Shown piece by piece: positions 59,630 to 64,000 of a stretch of 64,000 bases of DNA. Both the position numbers and the translations under genes were made by a program. A model generated the notes under the pieces. That model was not told the origin of the DNA. It did not search any database and worked only from the letters and a program-made list of their open reading frames with translations. Source of the DNA: an uncultured Clostridia bacterium (lineage in GTDB: Bacteria; Bacillota; Clostridia; UBA1381); contig CAKSFT010000010.1 of assembly GCA_934454145.1 (NCBI GenBank), positions 62,001 to 126,000 of the forward strand, read 5' to 3'. Each line of letters starts with the position of its first letter. Within the stretch, counting starts at the first letter, position 1.

Positions 59630-61459
59630 TTATTCAACAGTAACGGATTTTGCGAGATTCCTCGGCTTGTCGATATCACAGCCCTTTAAGCTTGCCACAT
59701 AATATCCGAAAAGCTGCAAGGGTATAACCGTGAGCGACGGCAAAAGGATTTCGTGTGTTTTTGGGATTTTGATGACATGGTCGCACACATCATCAACATG
59801 CTCATGCTCGTTTGTAACAACGCCCAAGACAACCGCGCCCCTCGCTTTTACCTCTTTGACATTGCTGATTGTTTTTTCGTACAGTTCACTGCCTGTCGCA
59901 AGTGCAACAACAAGTGTGCCTTCCTCAATCAAAGAAATTGTCCCGTGTTTAAGTTCTCCTGCCGCATATGCCTCTGAGTGAATGTATGATATTTCTTTCA
60001 GTTTCAGAGAACCTTCCAGAGCAACGGCATAGTCCAGATTTCTGCCTATAAAGAATATACTCTTTGCATTGAAAAACTGCGAGGCAAGATACTGTACATT
60101 TGCCTTGTCGGCAAGGACTTCCTTCACCATGTCGGGGAGTTTCTGTATTTCTTCAACGATTTTTGCGTATTCGGTTTTGGAAACCATGCCTTTTTTGTCA
60201 GCAAGATACAGCGCAATCAGATATATAACGCTCAGTTGAGTGCTGTATGCCTTTGTGGTTGCAACGGCAATTTCCGGCCCGGCCCAGGTATAGAGAACAT
60301 CGTCAGATGCATTTGCAATCGTGCTCCCGACAACATTTACAATAGAAAGAATCCTTGAATTTTTTGCCTTTGCTTCTTTGAGCGCCGCAAACGTGTCTGC
60401 CGTTTCGCCCGATTGGCTGATTACTATTGTCAGGTCATTGTTGTTTACAATCGGGTCGTGATATCTGAACTCTGACGCAACTTCGACTTCAACCGGCACA
60501 CGGGTAAGCTTTTCGATGACATATTTGCCGACCATGCCGACATGGTATGCACTTCCGCATGCAACAATGTGGATTTTCTGCAATTTCTTGATTTGTTCCT
60601 CTGTCATGGAGAAATTGTCCAAAACAACCTTGCCGTCCTTTATTCTCGGGCTGATTGTGTCGTGCAGAGCCTTCGGCTGTTCCTCAATTTCCTTCATCAT
60701 AAAGTGCTCATAGCCGCCCTTTTCGGCAGAAGAAATGTCCCAGTCAACCGTGAATACTTCCTTTTTGACCTCTTCACGGTCAAGCGCATTGAACACTTTC
60801 ACTTCGTCAGCCGAAAGCATAACAATTTCATCGTCTTCAATATAATATACATCTTTTGTATATTTCAAAATTGCGGTGACGTCCGACGCGATAAAGTTTT
60901 CGCCCTTGCCGAGCCCGATAATCATAGGGCTGGATTTCCTGACAGCGACAAATCTGTCCGGGAAATCATCACAAAGAATACCAAGTGCGTACGAGCCTTC
61001 AACGCGGTGTATAACCTTGCTCAGGGCCTCAATCATGTCGCCTTTGTAATAATATTCAAAAAGATGTGCGACAACCTCCGTGTCGGTTTCTGATACAAAT
61101 TCAAATCCTTTTTCGATAAGCTTCTTTTTTAAGGGTATATAATTTTCGATAATCCCGTTGTGAACAACGGCAATTTTGCCGGATTTTGAAAGGTGAGGAT
61201 GTGCATTGATGTCAGACGGTTCGCCGTGGGTTGCCCACCTGGTGTGCCCTATGCCGATGTTTCCGCGCACCGCATTGCCGCCGTCAATCATGTCGCAGAG
61301 GTTTTTCAGTCTGCCGCGTGCCTTGGAAACAGTGATTTTCCCGTCGTCCAAAACTGCGATTCCTGCCGAGTCATAGCCTCTGTATTCAAGCTTTGAAAGC
61401 CCTTCCAAAAGCACAGGAGCCGCCTGCTGCTTGCCTACATATCCAACAATTCCACACAT
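59630..61459 (-). CDS. glmS: Glutamine-fructose-6-phosphate aminotransferase
   Basis: Makes glucosamine-6-phosphate, the entry to amino-sugar and peptidoglycan synthesis. The 609-residue protein starts MCGIVGYVG, where Cys2 becomes the N-terminal nucleophile of the glutaminase domain. HTRWATHGEPS and the two SIS domains (SQSGETADTFAALKEAK; C-terminal DKPRNLAKSVTVE) complete the family pattern. I chose ATG 61459 (nine bases after GGAGG) over ATG 61465, because the nucleophile must follow Met1. No glmS ribozyme lies in the leader; instead a mobile element occupies it. Confidence 0.98.
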   Translation of the reverse strand: MCGIVGYVGKQQAAPVLLEGLSKLEYRGYDSAGIAVLDDGKITVSKARGRLKNLCDMIDGGNAVRGNIGIGHTRWATHGEPSDINAHPHLSKSGKIAVVHNGIIENYIPLKKKLIEKGFEFVSETDTEVVAHLFEYYYKGDMIEALSKVIHRVEGSYALGILCDDFPDRFVAVRKSSPMIIGLGKGENFIASDVTAILKYTKDVYYIEDDEIVMLSADEVKVFNALDREEVKKEVFTVDWDISSAEKGGYEHFMMKEIEEQPKALHDTISPRIKDGKVVLDNFSMTEEQIKKLQKIHIVACGSAYHVGMVGKYVIEKLTRVPVEVEVASEFRYHDPIVNNNDLTIVISQSGETADTFAALKEAKAKNSRILSIVNVVGSTIANASDDVLYTWAGPEIAVATTKAYSTQLSVIYLIALYLADKKGMVSKTEYAKIVEEIQKLPDMVKEVLADKANVQYLASQFFNAKSIFFIGRNLDYAVALEGSLKLKEISYIHSEAYAAGELKHGTISLIEEGTLVVALATGSELYEKTISNVKEVKARGAVVLGVVTNEHEHVDDVCDHVIKIPKTHEILLPSLTVIPLQLFGYYVASLKGCDIDKPRNLAKSVTVE

Positions 61460-61476
61460 ATACATTTTCCTCCGAT

Positions 61477-61492
61477 TAATAGAATTTTGATT
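61477..61492. repeat. Target-site duplication, left copy of element 2
   Basis: TAATAGAATTTTGATT, matching 61701-61716 at 15 of 16 positions. Confidence 0.8.
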
Positions 61493-61700
61493 TAGGTAAT
61501 TGCAAAACTAACGTTTTCCAATTACCGGGTAGAAATAAAAAGTTCCGTCTGATTTTAACTTTATGACAGGTTGAAACTTTTTATTTCAGCCAAAAATGAC
61601 GCACATGTCGTCATTTTTGATTACCAATCAGGGGTTGACACCCCCGATACCCCCGCAAAGATGCGGCGGATAATTGTAAAATTTACATTTTACAATTATC
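61493..61700. mobile_element. MITE-like element, copy 2, in the glmS leader
   Basis: A 208-bp non-coding element beginning (TA)GGTAATTGCAAAAC and ending TTTTACAATTATC. It shares its right half with copy 1 in reverse orientation (CAATCAGGGGTTG at 61625-61637, ATTTCAGCC at 61583-61591). It has extra internal sequence with three hairpins: the left end itself (61495-61526), AAATAAAAAGTT/AACTTTTTATTT (61533-61544, 61575-61586) and AAAAATGACG/CGTCATTTTT (61592-61601, 61609-61618). It lies between the glmS promoter and ribosome binding site. No protein is encoded. The 415-bp gap 61466-61880 holds this element and two promoters. Confidence 0.82.
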
Positions 61701-61716
61701 TAACAGAATTTTGATT
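61701..61716. repeat. Target-site duplication, right copy of element 2
   Basis: TAACAGAATTTTGATT, differing at one base from 61477-61492. Confidence 0.8.
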
Positions 61717-61727
61717 ATATTAAGACA

Positions 61728-61756
61728 ATTATACCTTATTATATAATTTTTTTCAA
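61728..61756 (-). promoter_or_regulatory. glmS promoter
   Basis: Minus strand TTGAAA (61751-61756), 17-bp spacer, TATAAT (61728-61733). Transcripts starting near 61721 would carry the whole mobile element in a 5' leader of about 260 nt. Confidence 0.72.
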
Positions 61757-61816
61757 GTGATTTGAAAAAAATTATAAATCTTTTTCGCTAATTTATAAAA
61801 TAGTTTGAAAGAATTA

Positions 61817-61845
61817 TTGTTTTTTGTGGAAATTTTTGATATAAT
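61817..61845 (+). promoter_or_regulatory. mutS2 promoter
   Basis: TTGTTT (61817-61822), 17-bp spacer, TATAAT (61840-61845). Confidence 0.7.
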
Positions 61846-61880
61846 AAATTTGTATATATTTATAAGCAAAAGGTGAAACA

Positions 61881-64000
61881 ATGAAAAAAGCGTTAAAAAC
61901 ACTGGAATTTGACAGAGTTCTCGACAAACTCAGCGAATATACCTCCGCAGAAGAGGTTAAACAATTTATCAGGAAAATCGAGCCTTTTTCCGACCTTGAA
62001 AAAGCACGCGCGGCACTTGCCGAAACGACCGAGGCGGTGACTGTGCTTCTGCGTTTCGGCACACCCCCGGTGAGCCTTTGCGCGCCAAACATCACGGGGA
62101 GCATCAAGCGCGCCGACATCGGCGGTGTGCTTTCGGCAAAGGATTTGCTGGAAATCTCGCGCGTCCTTTATATTTCACGGAAAATCAAGGCGTACCTCGA
62201 TTCTGCCGGCGACGACTGCCCTGTCCTGAAGGGATTCTCTTCGGCGCTGATTGTGCACAGACACATTGAGGACAAGATAAACACGGCGATTGTTTCGGAG
62301 GAAGAAATCGCAGATGACGCATCGTCGGCGCTTTCTTCAATCCGCAGAAAGATGAAAAATCTGAATGTGAACATAAGGGAAAGCCTGAACAAAATGATTC
62401 ACTCCGAGCACTACAAAAAATATCTGCAAGACCCGATTGTCACTGTGCGTTCCGACCGTTTTGTGATACCCGTAAAGGCAGAATACCGCTCGGAAGTCGG
62501 CGGCATTGTGCACGACACCTCTGCCAGCGGCTCGACCCTTTTCATAGAGCCGATGAGCGTGGTGAACATGAACAACGAAATACGCGACTTGCAAAACAAG
62601 GAAGAACAGGAAATACAGCGGATTCTGAGCGAATTGTCGGCAGACGCGGCGTCTGTGGCACAGGATTTGAAAAGCGACTACCGTTTGATTACAAAGCTGG
62701 ATTTCATATTCTGCAAAGGCAAGCTTTCGCTTGATTACAACGGCACTGCGCCGGAGCTTAACACAGACGGGATAATCGAGTTTAAGCATGCGCGCCACCC
62801 GTTGATTTCAAAAGACACGGTTGTGGCAAACGACATATATCTCGGCGGCGGCTTTGACACACTTGTCATCACCGGGCCAAACACGGGCGGAAAAACCGTC
62901 ACCCTGAAAACAATAGGGCTTTTCTCTGCCATGGCGGCGGCAGGGCTGCATATCCCTGTGCGTGACGGGAGCCGTGCGGCGGTTTTCGGGCACATTTTTG
63001 CCGACATAGGCGACGAACAGAGCATTGAGCAAAGCCTGAGCACATTTTCTTCACACATGGTCAATATTGTGGATATCCTAAAGACTGCCGACTCCGATTC
63101 GCTTGCGCTTTTTGACGAGCTCGGCGCCGGGACAGACCCCACCGAGGGCGCGGCGCTTGCGATATCGGTTTTGGAATATCTGCGCGGATTTGGCGCGCGC
63201 GTCGCCGCGACAACGCACTACAGCGAACTGAAGCTGTTTGCGCTTTCAACCAAAGGAGTGGAAAATGCCTCATGCGAATTTGATGTAGAATCGCTGAAAC
63301 CCACATACAAGCTCTTAATCGGAATCCCCGGCAAATCCAACGCCTTTGCGATTTCGCGCAGGCTGGGGCTTGACGAAAGCGTCATCGCGCGCGCAAACGA
63401 GCTTTTGAGTGACGAAAATATCCGATTTGAGGACGTCCTGACAGATTTGGAGCAAAACAGACGTCAGGCGCAGTCGGACAAAGAGTATTCTCTGCGTTTG
63501 AAGAAAGAACTGACCTCCCTGAAAACCGAAATAGAGCAAGAACGCGCAAGGCTGAAAGAAAATAAAACAAGAATCCTGGAGGACGCGCGGCGTGAGGCAA
63601 AAATCATTGTCATGGAGGCGCGCGAAGAGGCAAACGAGGTTATACGCGACCTGGAACACATGCGGATTTCCAAAGGCGGCAATGACGACGCAAAAATCAA
63701 AAAAGCGCGCGAACGCCTGAAAAACCGCGAAGAAACGCTTGACTCCGCAATGGCAAAGGCGGCGGTGCCTAAGGTGAACCACCGCAAGCCGATAAAGAAT
63801 CTCAAAATCGGGGACACTGTCAAGATTTTGGACATGAACCAGGAGGCAACAGTGATGAGGCTTCCCGACAAAAACGGCATGGCGCGCGTCCAGGCAGGCA
63901 TCATAAATATGGACGTACACATTTCAAACCTTGTCCGTGTCGAGGACAAATCCTCAAAAGAGCTTGCCGACAAATATATAAAATCAAGCGCATCATATAT
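61881..64000 (+). CDS. mutS2: Endonuclease MutS2, 3'-truncated
   Basis: MutS-family ATPase acting on branched DNA or collided ribosomes in Firmicutes. The frame runs open from ATG 61881 (AGGTGAAACA upstream) to the window edge, giving 706 codons of a usual 780-790. Visible parts are the N-terminal core, Walker A TGPNTGGKTVTLKT, Walker B ALFDELGAGTDPTEG with the following TTHYSELK, and then a long charged coiled coil (about 510-625). A KOW-like region follows (KIGDTVKILDMNQEATVMRL). The C-terminal Smr nuclease domain lies outside the window. Confidence 0.96.
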   Translation, partial: MKKALKTLEFDRVLDKLSEYTSAEEVKQFIRKIEPFSDLEKARAALAETTEAVTVLLRFGTPPVSLCAPNITGSIKRADIGGVLSAKDLLEISRVLYISRKIKAYLDSAGDDCPVLKGFSSALIVHRHIEDKINTAIVSEEEIADDASSALSSIRRKMKNLNVNIRESLNKMIHSEHYKKYLQDPIVTVRSDRFVIPVKAEYRSEVGGIVHDTSASGSTLFIEPMSVVNMNNEIRDLQNKEEQEIQRILSELSADAASVAQDLKSDYRLITKLDFIFCKGKLSLDYNGTAPELNTDGIIEFKHARHPLISKDTVVANDIYLGGGFDTLVITGPNTGGKTVTLKTIGLFSAMAAAGLHIPVRDGSRAAVFGHIFADIGDEQSIEQSLSTFSSHMVNIVDILKTADSDSLALFDELGAGTDPTEGAALAISVLEYLRGFGARVAATTHYSELKLFALSTKGVENASCEFDVESLKPTYKLLIGIPGKSNAFAISRRLGLDESVIARANELLSDENIRFEDVLTDLEQNRRQAQSDKEYSLRLKKELTSLKTEIEQERARLKENKTRILEDARREAKIIVMEAREEANEVIRDLEHMRISKGGNDDAKIKKARERLKNREETLDSAMAKAAVPKVNHRKPIKNLKIGDTVKILDMNQEATVMRLPDKNGMARVQAGIINMDVHISNLVRVEDKSSKELADKYIKSSASY

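Noticed and set aside
61460..61725. glmS ribozyme/riboswitch in the glmS leader
   Set aside because: I looked on the minus strand for the conserved ribozyme core. The leader is instead explained by the mobile element and its hairpins.
1..64000. CRISPR arrays, rRNA, prophage or transposase genes
   Set aside because: No regularly spaced repeats, rRNA-like stretches, phage structural genes or transposase domains were seen.

Overview
The window looks like a chromosomal segment of an anaerobic, low-to-medium GC Firmicute (class Clostridia). The evidence is: strong AGGAGG-type ribosome binding sites; TTGACA-17-TATAAT promoters and U-tailed terminators; pyruvate phosphate dikinase; a hybrid-cluster protein; long-form HPF; the RNase Y/YmdB pair; KtrAB-type potassium uptake; and many secreted proteins with S-layer homology (SLH), copper-amine-oxidase-like and FIVAR-like modules. 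The abundance of SLH and beta-helix proteins recalls pectin-degrading gut Clostridia such as Monoglobus. That assignment is inference from gene content only.

Layout. 0-2.5 kb: lysine/diaminopimelate genes asd (5' truncated), dapA, dapB. 2.6-8.8 kb: hpt, a UgtP-like glycosyltransferase, a PfoR-like PTS IIC membrane protein behind a repeat-rich leader, and valS with a small membrane protein. 8.9-15.0 kb (minus): a serine hydrolase, two CobW-type GTPases (one extremely His-rich, one fused to a DUF1980-like domain) and an intracellular GH2. 15-24.5 kb: a DUF4886 SGNH-like protein, ppdK, a symporter with an extra N-terminal domain, tRNA-Met, an AT-rich exported protein behind a possible attenuator, ymdB and rny. 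24.7-26.3 kb: hcp.

26.4-48.9 kb is the main accessory region. Seven consecutive minus-strand genes encode exported proteins: two large modular proteins, two giant beta-helix proteins, two SLH proteins and an orphan ABC solute-binding lipoprotein. They diverge from an AraC-family regulator, beyond which lies a GH29 alpha-L-fucosidase. I read this as an extracellular glycan-utilisation locus, probably for a fucose-containing plant or host glycan, built around an unfamiliar secreted module that recurs six times in three neighbouring proteins.

48.9-64 kb: trkH/trkA, an SLH-M15 peptidase, a ribbon-helix-helix protein, hpf behind a sigma-B-like promoter, an ECF sigma/anti-sigma pair, a DUF1015 protein, a small operon (dockerin protein, possible cohesin-like protein, 51-residue peptide), glmS, and mutS2 (3' truncated).

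Two copies of a small non-autonomous element (GGTAATTG termini, about 15-bp target duplications) were found. One copy has split an ancestral ATGA overlap between the two beta-helix genes. The other sits in the glmS leader directly upstream of its ribosome binding site. No transposase, rRNA, CRISPR array or prophage was seen.
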